From contig NC_088800.1 of the NCBI RefSeq assembly GCF_011386835.1, positions 13,540,572 to 13,604,571 on the forward strand: DNA of 64,000 bases. The letters are read 5' to 3'. The translations under genes and the position numbers were made by a program. Positions 36,000-48,304 of the stretch are shown here, piece by piece. Each line of letters opens with the position of its first letter. Positions within the stretch are counted from its first letter, which is position 1. The notes below the pieces were generated by a model. That model searched no databases and was not told the DNA's origin. It saw nothing but the letters and a program-made list of their open reading frames with translations. This DNA is from Chrysemys picta bellii (Eukaryota; Chordata; Testudines; Emydidae).

Positions 36000-36385
36000 C
36001 TAGCACCACAAAGCTGTGGAGTTTTGCCAGTAAATCTTTGTCTAGGAAGAAATTAATTTTAAGTTCCTCCATATTAACCTGTGGAACTCATTGCCATGGG
36101 ATGTTGTGATGGCCAAAAGTATAATTGGGTTAAAAAAATAACTAGATAAGTTCATGGAGGATAGGTCCATCAATGGTTATTAGCCAAGATGGTCAGGGAT
36201 GTAACCCCATGCTTGTGTGACCTTAAACATCTGATTGCTGGGAGGGGAAAACGGAGGTGGATCCCTGTTCTATACACGTCCCTTGAAGCTCTGGTACTGG
36301 CAACTATCGGAGAGAGGATACTGGGCTACATGGGCCATTGGTCTGACCCAGCGTGGCAGTTTTTATGTTCTTCATAATAGTGTAA
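36000..36385 (+). mobile_element. CR1/L3-type LINE 3' end
   Basis: AACTCATTGCCATGGGATGT, TAAGTTCATGGAGGATAGGT, TGATTGCTGGGAGGGGAAAA and TGGGCCATTGGTCTGACCCA, ending in TTTTTATGTTCTTC, are in the order of a CR1/L3 3' region on the + strand. The ORF2 tail is decayed. Confidence 0.75.
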
Positions 36386-37200
36386 AGGAGTAGTATAATA
36401 AAGCGTTATTGACTAATTTTCCAGCTGTAATTTTCCTGTGATTCCTTAGCAGCTATTTTATACTTTTATGAAATGGAAATGCTGTGTACGTACTTTCATG
36501 ATAATGACATAATAAAATAGCAAATCATCCTTTAAATATCACTTCTTGTGATCCAAAAGGCATTTCAATTCTTGGGGCTTAACACAGTTCTACCTTGAGT
36601 GATTTAAAGTAATATGGAAATCTGTCCAACTTTGGAAATGCTAACAAGTAAGAAATGAGTCCATGAAATGGCTCATATAAGTTTGGGTCTGTAATACTGC
36701 TGGGAATCCATGTAAAATGCTGTGAAAACATCGGCAGAGGCTATAAACTTGGCTCTTCTACTCTGCCACAGAGTAATGGGCGATGTGGCAACCTCACCTT
36801 GTTGGCGGTAGATGCTGCACTTTATTTGTTCTGTGATTGTTCAAGGCCATCAAGGTCTAAAATGTGGGCTGTCAGAAGTAGGAAGAATGCTTTTCAGAGG
36901 GGTGCAGGCGCTGGGTGCTCCATGCATACTGGGCAGACCTTGGGGCTCTGAGCGAGTCATGCAAAGGGGGGATTCTAAATGCAGTGTCAGGGGAAAGGTC
37001 CAAAAGCAAGGGCTGTGGGGGTTAGGGTTCTTTCCTTTTCCTCACTTGGAAGAGGATGGCTGGTGTATGTGATGCTGCTCGGGGCACTCAGGGATGAGAG
37101 TCTTCTTGTTACCACTTGCCTCCAGCGCGAGGGAGTCTTACCTGTACTAGCTGGGTGTTAGCTCCTTAACACCTGTCAGCCACTCAAGCATTCTTCTTTG
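36386..37200. other. Intron sequence without recognised features
   Basis: Short ORFs only. Confidence 0.45.
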
Positions 37201-37208
37201 AGCTACAC

Positions 37209-37541
37209 CAGGGGTCGGCAACGTTTGGCATGCGGCTCGCCAGGGTAAGCACCCTGGCGGGCCGGGCCAGTTTATTTACCTGCTGACGCGGCAAGTTCGG
37301 CCGATCGCGGCCCCCACTGGCTGCAGTTTGCCGTCCTGGGCCAATGGGGGCGGTGGGAAGCCGCGGCCAGCACATCCCTCGCCCGCGCCGCTTCTCGCCG
37401 CCCCATTGGCCCGGGATGGCGAACCGTGGCCAGTGGGGGCCGCGATCGGCCGAACCTGCCACGTCAGCAGGTAAATAAATGGACCTGGCCCGCCAGGGTG
37501 CTTACCCTGGCGAGCCGCGTGCCAAACGTTGCCGACCCCTG
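37209..37541. mobile_element. Intact GC-rich hAT MITE (GTCGGCAAC subfamily)
   Basis: It starts CAGGGGTCGGCAACGTTTGG and ends with its inverted copy CGTTGCCGACCCCTG. The flanks AGCTACAC (37201-37208) and AACTACAC (37542-37549) form an 8-bp TSD with one mismatch. The element is largely one long palindrome with GCGATCGGCC in both arms. It has no coding capacity. Confidence 0.92.
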
Positions 37542-37549
37542 AACTACAC

Positions 37550-38375
37550 CAACCCTGCCTTTGCCTTGCAGGTCAACAATAGATGCACCCCAGCCTCTGA
37601 GTCACTTCAAAGTATCCCACTGTGGTATCCTCTAGCCCCTGGTTGCTGGATACTACAGACATTCCAGATCCTCTGTTCCCAAAGGAAGTATACTCCAGTT
37701 TTACCTTAGACCACCATTTCTATATTATGCACAGTACTTGAGTTCAGTTATAAAACAAAAGGAAATGTATTTAAGAAGGGATAGAGATTCAAATGAAAAC
37801 CAGTGTGAGAGATGGGAACATATGGTTCATACAAAACAAAATCATAACACCCATTCTAGAACTTCAAGTACAAGTTATCCTCCTGTCTAAAGAAGTTTCT
37901 CATCCAAAGTTCTTCCCAGTATTTTCAACCAAGCCTGGCTGTGAGAGCCCTCGTTCATGAAACAAACCTGCTGTCAGTTTACTTCCTAGATGAAGGATGC
38001 CTGGCTGTCTCTTTGCACCCACAACTATTCCAGAACAGACCTTTGATAGAAGTTTGTCTCAAGATGCTACCTTTGAATGCCCTGCTTTTAACTACTGACC
38101 TAGAGAACATCATTTTGAGTGTGTGCGTGGATATAAATATAAAAAGCTCTCCACATATTTTCTGTACATACATCTCACAAAGATTAAGATGACCAATGTG
38201 ACACAGGCTTTCATTAGAGACCTTATGTGATGTTCTTTTGGTGAATCCAGGGGATCATTGTACACCTAAATGTCCCAGTGCCCTCTGCCAGTTGGCATCC
38301 AGTTGGGTCACAGTGTAGCAAGCAAGCAAGGCAGTGCATATGCAGTGAGCAAATTCTTGACATTCTTGTGACTCT
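37550..38375. other. Intron sequence without recognised features
   Basis: Short ORFs only. Confidence 0.45.
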
Positions 38376-38617
38376 GGGTATGTCTACATTGCAAAAAATG
38401 GTGTGTTCTTAACTCAGTATAGCTAACTTGGATTGAAACAACAGTGAAGACATAGTAACTTGGCTTTTAACTTGGGTTGCCTCTTGCATTAAAGCCTATA
38501 GGGGAGCCTGGGGGTGAAGTTGAGGTTCTAACCTGAGTTAAAAGCTGAGCTACCATGTCTTTGCTGCCATTTTAACTAGAGTTAGTTAACCTGACTCAAG
38601 AACACACCTTTTGTTGC
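38376..38617. mobile_element. Long-TIR MITE, right terminus lost
   Basis: The left GGGTATGTCTACATTGCAAA... arm and the right arm (reverse complement TGCAACAAAAGGTGTGTTCT) pair over about 45 bp, including GGTGTGTTCTTAACTCAG/GGTGTGTTCTTGAGTCAG. The last dozen bases expected on the right are missing, next to an AT-rich element. Confidence 0.65.
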
Positions 38618-38619
38618 AC

Positions 38620-39762
38620 TCATTTTAATCATGATATAAATCAGCAAGCAAGAGCCCTTGTTTTAAATCATCAATTTTAATCATGTTTTGCATTTGTACC
38701 TTTTAGTTGTTTTCCTAAGAAAAGATTGATTCTTATTAGTTGGTAACCATTAAAACATGTTGATTTGCAACTAAATGTAGCCTCTACACTAAATTTGGTG
38801 CATCATTTTGCTGCACTATATCTATACACATTTATTTAAGCAATTATGTAGCTTAACTTCCATTTATTCAGATTCTTCATTTTTACATTTTGTATTATGT
38901 TAGAAGATGGTGAATTTTGCATTTCTTATTTACTAAATGATTAATCTTTTACTCATGAGTCGCTTCAAAGTCTCTTTGAATAGAAATTGAAATTCAATTA
39001 AAATGCATAAAAACAGCATTTAATTTTTTTGTATTAAATACAGAAATCCCGTAAAAATCCCGAATACATAAAAAAAGTTTCTGAAAACGTTTTACATTTA
39101 AAACTAAGTGATTTATTCCACAAAAGAAAAGTTATCTGTAGCTACTGAGTTGAACTGATGGTTTCTAGTCACCATGTACTTCATGATTTTAAACCGAGTA
39201 GATCTCATACCTAGTATCCCTGATAACCAGAAACGTCTATGCTTAAACTTTGTACCGTTCACTTTTTTTTAAACATCATCTTCATAATATTTTTAAATTT
39301 ATTCCAAGGTTGGAAGAGGAAAACAAGCTTTCTGGCTTTTTCAATGCCCAATTGATTTCTTAACTGTGAATAAACTAGTCATTGAACTGAACTAGCTGAA
39401 TAAACTGAAATGAAGAAAATATTCTCTTGGCACTTGCAGAGGAGGGTACTGCTGTCAGAAGCTGGTTTAACACTTTATCATACTCTGGTTCCAAGGGCTT
39501 ATCTGGTGACTTCCACCAGTTCAGTGGTTTGACTTCCTTTAAGACTTGGCAGCAAATACATGCTGCTTAATATATTTTCTATTTAATTTTAAATGATTTT
39601 CATAGATTATAATAAGTTTAGGCCTTAATGTAAGTTGTCAATTTTAACCTTAATTTTCAATAGGTTTATTTTTAAATAAACCTGTATTTAATTCAAATAA
39701 AAAAACGGACAAAGTAAAAAATCAATTTTTTGATTAAAAATAATCAGTTGTTATCCATCCTG
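38620..39762. mobile_element. AT-rich decayed DNA element, probably hAT-like
   Basis: The right end TCAGTTGTTATCCATCCTG has the CAG-type terminus of a hAT element. Runs of AAATCA/TTGATT type recur at both ends (TTTTAATCATGATATAAATC and AATCAATTTTTTGATTAAAA). The left terminus is not clear and no TSD was read. Confidence 0.4.
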
Positions 39763-40840
39763 TTTGGCAAGGTAGAGATACCCTCAGACAGTCCAAGTGT
39801 AGTAAGTGCAGTATTGCAGACAGAGACTCCTAACCAACACCAGCTCTCCGATTAGGGTTGTTGTATGTAGATCCCAAACAGGCCACGCTTTGATTCTCAT
39901 CTGTGCTAACCTGAAGGACACACAACATAGTGACTTTGGTGAAGTACCATTGGTATAACTGAAAGCAGAACTAGGCCCAAGCAGTCCTCTCTTGGTTGTA
40001 TTTTTAAGTTACAGCTGGGAGCAGAATTGCCAAAATACAGCAATAAAGACAGCTTCCTGGTAATTCTTGTCCAACCAGAAGCTGGAAAGAGAATCTTGTC
40101 TCTCATATGATTCTCAGCCTGGTTTTGCAGACTTCAGAGGTTTGGATAGTTGAAATAAACTTTCAGTACTTCAGGAAGCTTATCTGTACAGTCTCCAAAC
40201 TGTTCCACCATCAGCCCATAATAGAACCCTCCCTATGTCAGACTGGCACAGAGGTGTGATGGGGTGAGGCCACCTGTAATTAGCCCATGGCTAGTGATGA
40301 TGTTTGTGGGCTGCGTTCTCTGGCTCCCTTCTGAGATGCCCCATTTGATTCTCAGAGGAATTAGTTCAGTAATTTTTCTCTCTCTCTCCTCCAGCCCTTG
40401 TGACTTTTCACTGATTTCTTCCTGTCCTGGCCTCGTTGACGAGTTCATTTAATGTGAGTGTAAGACCAGGTGAAAATTAAATAAATAAGTGCGCAGATAG
40501 AAGAGAACCTGACAGCTGCAAACCTACGACGAGCTCTGACTTAGGAATTACAGTGCTTCATATTCAAGCGTTGCTTTTTGATGCATTGGGGCGGCGCAGG
40601 AGCCGACAGTGACATATGGAGAAGGCCCTGTTAGTGGGATTGAGGCTGTTGTGTGATAAATGACACAAATATGTCAAAGGACTTCTGTTATCCATCATGC
40701 TGGCTTCCTTTGAACGCAGAGAAGGCAGGGGCGAGAGAGTAACTAAGAAAGGGAGCGGCCACACAAACAGGCGGCACAGGATATAAATAAGTTCAGCACT
40801 ATCCACAGTAGAGTAGGAGAACTGAAAAGTTGGGTTTGGG
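39763..40840. other. Intron sequence without recognised features
   Basis: Short ORFs only. Confidence 0.45.
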
Positions 40841-41010
40841 GGGGGAGCGATAGCTCAGTGGTTTGAGCGTTGGCCTGCTAAACCCAGGGTTGTGAGTTCA
40901 ATCCTTGAGGGGGCCATTTGGGGATTTAGTTGGGGATTGATCCTGCTTTGAGCAGGGGGTTGGACTGGATGATCTCATGAGGTCCCTTCCAACCCTAATA
41001 ATCTATGATA
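40841..41010 (+). mobile_element. Full-length tRNA-CR1 SINE (turtle type)
   Basis: The tRNA-like head has box A TAGCTCAGTGG at 40851-40861 and box B GAGTTCAATCC at 40894-40904, fitting an internal Pol III promoter. The tail (GGATTGATCCTGCTTTGAGC to AATAATCTATGATA) is near-identical to the CR1 3' end at 31130-31216. So a CR1 reverse transcriptase probably mobilised it, as proposed for tortoise SINEs. It is not a functional tRNA gene, since no acceptor stem closes. Confidence 0.92.
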
Positions 41011-41524
41011 TTCACATGGGATTTGATGTCCCTTGAGTTTTGTACCTAAAAGCCCTAAGTGAAACCTAGTTGAATCCTCTGTGTTATGCCTGGATTACAT
41101 CACCCCTATAAACTAGTCCCAGGTTCTCTTGAAGTTGGCTCTGGGGTCATTTGAAAGTTGTTTGAACTCCTCAATATACTCAAAATGAGGCCAGGTGAAT
41201 TTTGCCTGGCTTGGAGTTCTGGAATGAAGGGCACAGTTCTACCCACTTACCTGTCCCCATCCTCTTCTTCCTTCATCCTCCCCAGTCTTTCATTGAACTG
41301 GATACATCGGTGTAGTCCAAGAGGGAAAGTGCTTGGATTTATGCTATTAAATGTTTCCATTCTTTTCCCATTATTATGGAACCTTGAGGCAGATAGAGTA
41401 TGCAGGGAATGGGCAAACACGGTGCAGGGATGGGACTTATTTTGTCAAGAAAAGAATGATAGATGTTGGTGATGAAAAATAGCTATTCAGTCAGTCAGCT
41501 CTCCAGGGCAGGGCATGTACTTTT
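41011..41524. other. Intron sequence without recognised features
   Basis: Short ORFs only. Confidence 0.45.
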
Positions 41525-41649
41525 AACCTAGCCTAGTCTCCCAGAACCCAACGCAGGCTGCTCCATACAGGTAATTTTCTAGCATTTTGTCCAATCTAGC
41601 TATGAAAGTAAAAAAAAAAAATGCTGGGAGATTATTCCATGGTCTAACA
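41525..41649 (-). mobile_element. CR1 fragment cut by a hAT MITE
   Basis: TTTTGTCCAATCTAGCTATG and GGGAGATTATTCCATGGTCT are in antisense CR1 order. The CR1 text stops where the MITE at 41650 begins. Confidence 0.6.
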
Positions 41650-41829
41650 CAGTGTTTCCCAAACTTGGGACGCCGCTTGTGTAGGGAAAGCCCCCGGCAG
41701 GCCGGGCCGGATTGTTTACCAGCCACGTCCGCAGTCCGGCCAATCGCGGCTCCCACTGGCCGCGGTTCACTGCTCCAGGCCAGTGCTGGAAGCAGCGGCC
41801 AGTACGTCCCTCGGTCCGCGCCACTTCCC
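41650..41829. mobile_element. Truncated GC-rich hAT MITE (left half)
   Basis: It starts CAGTGTTTCCCAAACTTGGG, identical to the start at 57200, and continues through GCCAATCGCGGCTCCCACTG, but ends after GTCCGCGCCACTTCCC without the right terminus. The likely left target 8-mer is GTCTAACA. The right copy is missing. Confidence 0.8.
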
Positions 41830-44800
41830 TTGTCAGTAATTTAGAGTTCAGAACTGAATGGGCCCGGAGGTCTAAAATCCTAGAAGTGAGGCCCTCCAGA
41901 TCAACACTAAGGCACATTGGTGTGGCTAGAAGGTTGCATTGCAGCTGCCTGAGCTTCACCTGTTCTGTGCCTAGATAGAAGACTTCAGGCTCTAGGGCTG
42001 TCGATCTGGCAGCTTCCACCAGCATGAAATTCACTAAACACAAACCAACAAAGATATATATAGACAACGCAGCCCTTTCCTTCCGCCCTCTTCACTCTGT
42101 TCCACTATATTAGGCAGCGAGACTTTTTCTTCACAAATTCCTCATATGACGAGACACTTATATCAGCAGTTGACCCCCATCAATGACCCCTCATTGAGGG
42201 ATCAGGTGTGGAGAGCCAGACTATTATCTGCCTTCCAGTCACATATTTCTGATTAAAGCAGCCAATTTTGCGAACGCCTTCAGTTGTGCTCATGGAGAAG
42301 GAGACCCTTCAGAGTTCAGAGAGGAGAGGTGCTAGGAACAGCAGAACCATGGGGCGAGGGAATCTGGGGGTAAAACAAAAAAACAAAATGTGTCAATCTG
42401 GGAGGAAAAATTAACAGGTAAATCAATGGGAAACGAAATCCCAGGTGCACAACGAATAGTAGAGGCAGCAAGAATGAACCAGCATCCCCTAACCTGTCAG
42501 AACATTAGCTTCTGATGGACTTCAATCTAGTTTCAATCCTCCACTACCTCAGTGTACGTCTCCCTTTTCTCCTCTTACCATCTCTTCTTCTACTAAATAT
42601 GCTCCTGTCACACTTTCACTCAGCTGAGTGTTTGAACTCACTAAAGCTCTGGTGGTATACTCTGACTACTGTATCTGAGCTAGGGTCTGGACAAGGCAAG
42701 ACATGCCCAAAAGGCTTTGGACTCAAGACATCTCATCAGACCTGATGTAACAAAGGTGAACGTTTTGTCCAAATATGAGCTCTATTGATCCTCTCTGCCC
42801 TGCATGCGTACCCACGCAGCACTCACTAAACTCCCAAAGTCATGAGCCAACATGAACTGGGCTCAGTGCAAAACCTGGGATGGATCATCACAAGGCAATT
42901 TCTGCTTTGGTTGCTCAAAAGCCCAGTCAGGTATATGGAGGGAGTGTTCCCACGATATTGCAGTTTACAGGCATCAAATATTCCCCATAAGACATGCAAA
43001 TCGCTAACATCCTTGTGTGTTGGTGGTGCGAAGACAGGTGAAAGGAACAGCAGAAAAGTATATCCGTTTTCTCAAAAAATACATTGCAAAGCATGTTCTT
43101 TCATATTATTTGATTTATGATTTGGTGCATTTAAACAAGGAAATCAAACAGCAATGGCTTTTTTTCCCCTAGACACATCCAACAAAATTTCTCACTTTTT
43201 ATGGGACCTAGTCTGCTCTGGGTCAGTGTGGTATCCAGGTTAGTGCTAGAGAAACGCCTGTGCTGCTGGAGGTGCAGTCGTTTGGCTGAGACATAGAAGG
43301 TAGGCCATGACCATCTCTGCCCATTAAAAGTCCAGAGGTGGTTTTTTTTTTTGCACAAGTGGGTGGTTAACCTTGATGATGTGGTGAAATTCCAGTTTCA
43401 GCCCCTGAATTAGAGCTTTAGTTTCAGTTGGATGCAACGTCCTTCACTTCTTGTCCTAAACTATGGAGTTATGTTGCTGTGCATCATGTTCTAACCCAGA
43501 AATAGCTGCACTTCATTAGTGGGCAAAGTGAATCCAGTATCCTACAACCTTGCAGGGCTGGAATTGAATGTTGTATCTCACCACTGAAAGGCTGGCAACT
43601 TCAGCTAGACACTGGGACCCAGCATTTTTTGTAGTTTTAGTGGTTCTTGAGCTGTCTGGTCTTAAAGTGCCTTAAACTCAAATTGCTCTTTGGACTGGTA
43701 TAAGGATTTTAATATAACAAGTCCTGGACTCCAGAAGAGTGTCCTCTTCATTCCCTGTATGGGTGTGTATATCTATATTATAGAATGTGGTTCATAAAAT
43801 GCTTTTGGATCCTTGGGAGTGAGGAGTATTCTCTAAATAAAGGATACTCTTATCACTCCTTGTGTCTCTTTGCTGAAGACAAAGAGAGGCAGGTGAGCAG
43901 TGCAGAGTGGCAGGAAAAGGGTGCTTCTTTTCTCATCTTTTTCATTTTTTAAGTGAGTGTGATTGTGGCATTTTCTTCAATACTGCAGACAGACACTTAC
44001 ACAGTGCTGCCTGGATTTACTGCAGGGACTATCAGCTGAAGCCATCATGTTTGAGGTTTCTCATGCATGGGAAACTGGTCAATTTATTTTATTAACATCT
44101 TTTCCAGTGTCTGGCCCTAAAATAACTAATTCCTCTGTTTACTGTCTCAGCAGGGGAGCTAATGAAGACGCTTTAGGCAAAGTTCTCGATATTTATGCCT
44201 AAATTAACAGCAGCAAAAACAACCCTGGGAAACCCTCCAGGGGCCTTTTTTGACTTTTTTCTCCTTTTACATCTTATCAGTTATGTGAATAAAAAATGTA
44301 AATAGTTCCCCTATTAGTCTGGGTGTTTAGTCTTTGCTGCTGAGAAACACTGGCTTCCTCCCCAGGCAGCCAAATTGGGATTTAGAGCCTCGCTTTTGTT
44401 CAGTTCAGAATCTCTGTGTCTTTCACTTTCATATTCCCTCTCTCTCTGTCTGTCTCTTTCTCTGCATTTCTGTCTTTTTTCTTTCTCTGTCATTCTTATT
44501 TTGCTGCAGAAGCTTGCTGCTTGTTCTTCCGTTCTTGCTTCCGTTCTTTCTCAATCCTTTGGGGGGAAAACCTCACAAAGTTCTTGTGCAGTGAAGCATG
44601 GATCAAGGACTATGGTGACTTCAAAGTCCTGTGTTAGAAATTGTGGAGATCACTCGGCCCTGTACCTAATGATGCGCCCCATTAAAAAAGAACCAGTATG
44701 AAGATGGTTGATTTCACCAGCTAAGGTTTGTGAAGGTTATAACAAAATGTTTTAGTTTAGAGAGTCTGGCTCCTACTGAGCAGATGGAACAAGTTTTTAA

Positions 44801-44944
44801 GTTTCTGCAGTGTTGTCTGCAGACAGACCTAGAAATCCCAGTGTATATCTTTGCTTCCCAAGACTTAGTAGTCATTCTGGAACTCATGAATGTTAGGGAA
44901 CTGTAGCATTGGCTAGAGACAGGTGTAGGCAGATCAGGTTCCCT
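41830..44944. other. Intron sequence without recognised features
   Basis: This stretch of about 3 kb has only short ORFs. A CT-rich tract at 44430-44490 and a C/T-rich part near 42550-42600 were noted. No gene was recognised. Confidence 0.45.
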
Positions 44945-45140
44945 GACTCCAGCTCTGTCACTGTGCTCAGCTCAGTCTCAAACTACAAAAGATCTGCCAT
45001 TTTGGTTCTAGCCCAGTCCCCCACACTCTATCTCTGCCAATGAATTTCAGTCCTGACCTGCAGCATCTTTTGCTAATCCATTCTTTGCCCAACCACATAG
45101 TGCTCTGCCAATACACCTCAGCCTTGGCCTGCAGATACCT
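44945..45140 (-). repeat. Diverged interspersed repeat, copy 3 of 3
   Basis: In antisense it carries the same words as 14865-15075 and 33310-33515: TTCAGTCCTGACCTGCAGCA, then CTCAGCCTTGGCCTGCAGAT, at a spacing of about 70 bp. Confidence 0.45.
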
Positions 45141-46079
45141 CCTCTGTCTGCAGGGGTTAAAAGTTAGTGCAATTAACCACCAACCCCGCCCTGAGATCCT
45201 GCCTGGATATGTCTTCCATTGGTTGGTAAAGTGTTCCATCCATTCATATTCCATAGGACCAGCCAAACAACATTCTATTGGCCCCTGTTGGTCTGTGCTC
45301 TCACCTTATATCTTTTTCCCTGTGGGTTATTTGGAACCAGCTGCTTTATACTGAATAATAAAGAACGTTAAATGGTCTCATTACCAGCATTGAGAATATC
45401 TTTAGTGTAGCTTAGACTCTGCTCAGCTCTGAAACAAGCAAAAATCCCATTAATAATGTTCCTGAGTTTATATCTTCCAAGCTGTAGCTTTCATTTCCAT
45501 GGCAGTTTCCCTTCATCACCAAGAAATAATGAGCAGGGTTTGTAAATTCTTTAGCTAATAATTCAGTGATTACGATATTAACGGCATATTGTGCAAAACA
45601 GATGGGGGAAAAGGAACTAGAAGAGAAGAATTATCAATCTTGAAAATGGGAGCAGATTTCTTTGTTTCTCCTTCTTGAAACTCATTTGGCTAAGTGAAGT
45701 GGGAAAGACAGATTGGGTTCATTTTAGTCATTTAAAAAATCATGTTACTAATGCTCCATTTGTCTGTGGGATACAAGGAGGGGATCCTGGATTTCACAAC
45801 TCACTGTAAACATCTCTGCGGTTCCACTCACAGCATCTGCATTTGTTGCCATCATCCCAACAAGGAAAAAGGTGCCTCAGCAGGATAGGAAAATAACTTG
45901 AAATCATTTAAAAGCCACTCTGTGCATTTTATTTAGATAAAAATATCATGTGCAGGCGGCTTCTTCCCCCGCCCCCCCCCCAAGTGGTGTTATATGAATA
46001 AAGCATTTTGTCTGTGTGCAGCTGTTTGTAATGCTTCCTGTTGCTTCTATTCGGGGTCCAGGAAGGAGGACACTATTAT
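45141..46079. other. Intron sequence without recognised features
   Basis: Nothing recognised; a C-rich run lies near 45970-45980. Confidence 0.45.
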
Positions 46080-46260
46080 GGGTGGTCAGGTCTGGAGGTT
46101 AAAGAAGGAAAGGTTAAGGTGGGATATGAGAAGAGCTTTCTTTCCCAGAGGGTTATTGGACATTGGAAATATTCTGCCAAAGGCATGGTAATGCATATAC
46201 TTTTAAGGAAAAGACTGATGTTTAACTGGATGATCTAATAGAACTTTCTCATTTCTAGCT
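46080..46260 (+). mobile_element. Decayed CR1 ORF2 C-terminus and tail
   Basis: The frame reads VKVGYEKSFLSQRVIGHWK, a degraded version of the CR1 tail seen at 30974. It is followed by ACTGGATGATCTAATAGAAC, the 3' UTR signature. Confidence 0.65.
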
Positions 46261-46464
46261 TATGGGATAGGTAATAATTCATTTCATGTTACGTCCAGCT
46301 GTATGTAGCTGGTAACCAGCCACGAGTAGTATAGATTTGATGGAGCAATGGTTTTCTCCATCTTTAACATATCATGTTTCTATATTTTTCAGTTTTACTG
46401 GCTTCTTATCTCTCTTCCCTGCAAACTTCACAGTCAAGCTGAAAGTTTTGTGTAGCCTGATTAA

Positions 46465-47285
46465 TAGGTTCATACATTTTCAGGCCAGAAGGGACCATTA
46501 TGATCAGCTAGAGTGAGCTTCTGAAACAGAAGACCTCACCAAATAATTCCTTCATGAAGCCTATAACTTCTGTATGAACCATAGCATGTCTTTTAGAAAG
46601 ATATCCAGTCTTGTTTTAAAAGACTTCAAGTGATGGAGGATCCACCACATGCATAGATAAGTTATTCCAATGGTTAACTACCCTCATTGTTAAAAATGTT
46701 CCTCTCATTTCTAGTCTGAGGGTTATTCTACACTGGAAGTGCTACAGAGGCACAGCTTCACCAGTGCAGCTACACCCCTATAGCACATCTGGTGAAAATG
46801 CTCTATGTCGATTGGAGAGAGCTCTCCCGTTGGCATCATAAATCCACCTCCGTGAGAGGTGGCAACTATGTCAGCAGGAGAAACTCTTCCACCGGCATAG
46901 TGCTGTCCACACCGCTGCATAGGTCTGTGTAACTTACGTTGCACAGGAGGGTGGCTTATTCCCACCCCTGAGTGACATATGTTATACCGACATAAGTGGT
47001 AGCGTAGACCAAACCTGAATTAGTCTAGCTTCAGCTTCCAACCACTGGATCTCATAATGCTTTTTCTGCTAATTTAAAGACCCATTCACTGTCAGAAATC
47101 TCTTCCCCTTGAGGTACTTGAAGACCGTGATGAAGTCACCTTTTAATGTTCTCTTGGATAAACTAAATACATTGACCATCTTTAGTCTCTCACTGTAAGA
47201 CATGTTTTCCAGATCTCAACTAATTCTCGCAGCTCTTTTTGTGTGTGAACCCATTCCCATTTGTCAACATCTTTTTTGATGTGTG
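46465..47285 (-). mobile_element. CR1/L3 LINE fragment interrupted by a MITE
   Basis: 46465-46719 and 47016-47285 join into one antisense CR1/L3 stretch: GGCCAGAAGGGACCATTATG, CCTCTCATTTCTAGTCTGA, then after the insertion ATTAGTCTAGCTTCAGCTTC, TTGAGGTACTTGAAGACCGT and TTTGTCAACATCTTTTTTGA. It is old and diverged. Confidence 0.75.
46720..47015. mobile_element. Harbinger-like MITE inside CR1, TGA duplication
   Basis: Ends GGGTTATTCTACACT and (reverse complement) GGTTTGGTCTACGCT. Flanks TGA at 46717-46719 and 47016-47018. Removing it restores CR1 continuity. The interior is palindromic (CACCGGCATAGTGC, GTGAAAATGC). 296 bp, no ORF. Confidence 0.85.
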
Positions 47286-47436
47286 GACAGATAAGAGCTA
47301 TATGATTAAACTAGCATTGTTTGGTCATGTGACGTGTTTGAGTGATGTGGTTTGTGTATTTTCCCTGGGACTTTTTGCAGTTGTAGAATGCAGATAAATT
47401 TTAACTGAGATGCGTGCATATAGTTAATGGTCAAAA

Positions 47437-47647
47437 TAGGGATCGGCAACCTTTGGCATGTGGCCCGCCAGGATAAGCACCCGTGGCCTGCGCCGCTTCC
47501 CGCAGCCCCCATTGGCCTGGAGCGGCGAACCGTGACCAGTGGGAGCCACGATCGGCCGAATCTGTGGACACAACAGGTAAACAAACGGGCCCGGACCGCC
47601 AGGGTGCTTACCCTGGCGGGCCACATGCCAAAGGTTTCCAATCCCTG
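47437..47647. mobile_element. GC-rich hAT MITE with perfect 8-bp TSD
   Basis: It starts TAGGGATCGGCAACCTTTGG and ends CCAAAGGTTTCCAATCCCTG. The flanks GGTCAAAA at 47429-47436 and 47648-47655 are identical. The core CACGATCGGCCGAATCTGTG is shared with 37209-37541, but the left arm is shorter (211 bp in total). Confidence 0.92.
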
Positions 47648-47655
47648 GGTCAAAA

Positions 47656-48304
47656 CAAAGGTGGAAAAATACAGTTGACTAACTCTGGATAAATATCACA
47701 TTATAACTGTCCTCCCCAAGAAAGCCAAAGATCCATCTGTCCATCTATACTAGTATCCTGTCTCCGACATTGGCCAATGCCAGCCTCAGAGGCTGATATG
47801 ACACCAGTTTTCCCCACAATCCTGCACTTCATGGACAATACTATTCCATTGTGACTGGAGTTGGTGGCAAGGAAGAAAGAATTTTTTTTATTCATCTATT
47901 GAAACCATTTTTTTGTCCTGAGATGTGAGAATTGAGAATCCTTGTAATTTTTGTCATAGATAACTTAATTATATTGGCTACTCTTATTAATACAAATAGT
48001 TTTTTTAAAAAAACTTGCACTAAATAATATAATGAGAACATCTGTTTTCTGGCCTTAAAATCTCTGACTATGAATGTCCTGAAGCTGCAAATTCTGTAGG
48101 TTAATGATTCTATCCATTAAAAACAATATTTCCTTGTGTCTTTTTAAAATTTGATGCATTTTCATTTCATTGCGCATTCTCTTGTTCCTGTATTATGGGA
48201 ATCAATAAATAGGATCCCAGCTGGCCTTCTGAGTAATACTCTGTGAAACATCTCTACACTTTTGAGCTTGAAGGTCAGTTTGGTTAAAGAGGCCACCCTC
48301 GTTT
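47656..48304. other. Intron sequence with a CR1/L3 trace
   Basis: 47725-47850 (TAGTATCCTGTCTCCGACAT, TGGCCAATGCCAG) is an antisense CR1/L3 3'-UTR trace. The rest is AT-rich without features. Confidence 0.45.

Noticed and set aside
40841..40915. Candidate tRNA gene
   Set aside because: Boxes A and B are present, but the cloverleaf does not close and a CR1 tail follows. It is a SINE head.
41600..42067. 155-codon ORF on the - strand
   Set aside because: Its C-terminal half is translated hAT MITE (the same peptide text recurs at other copies), so it is a transposon shadow.
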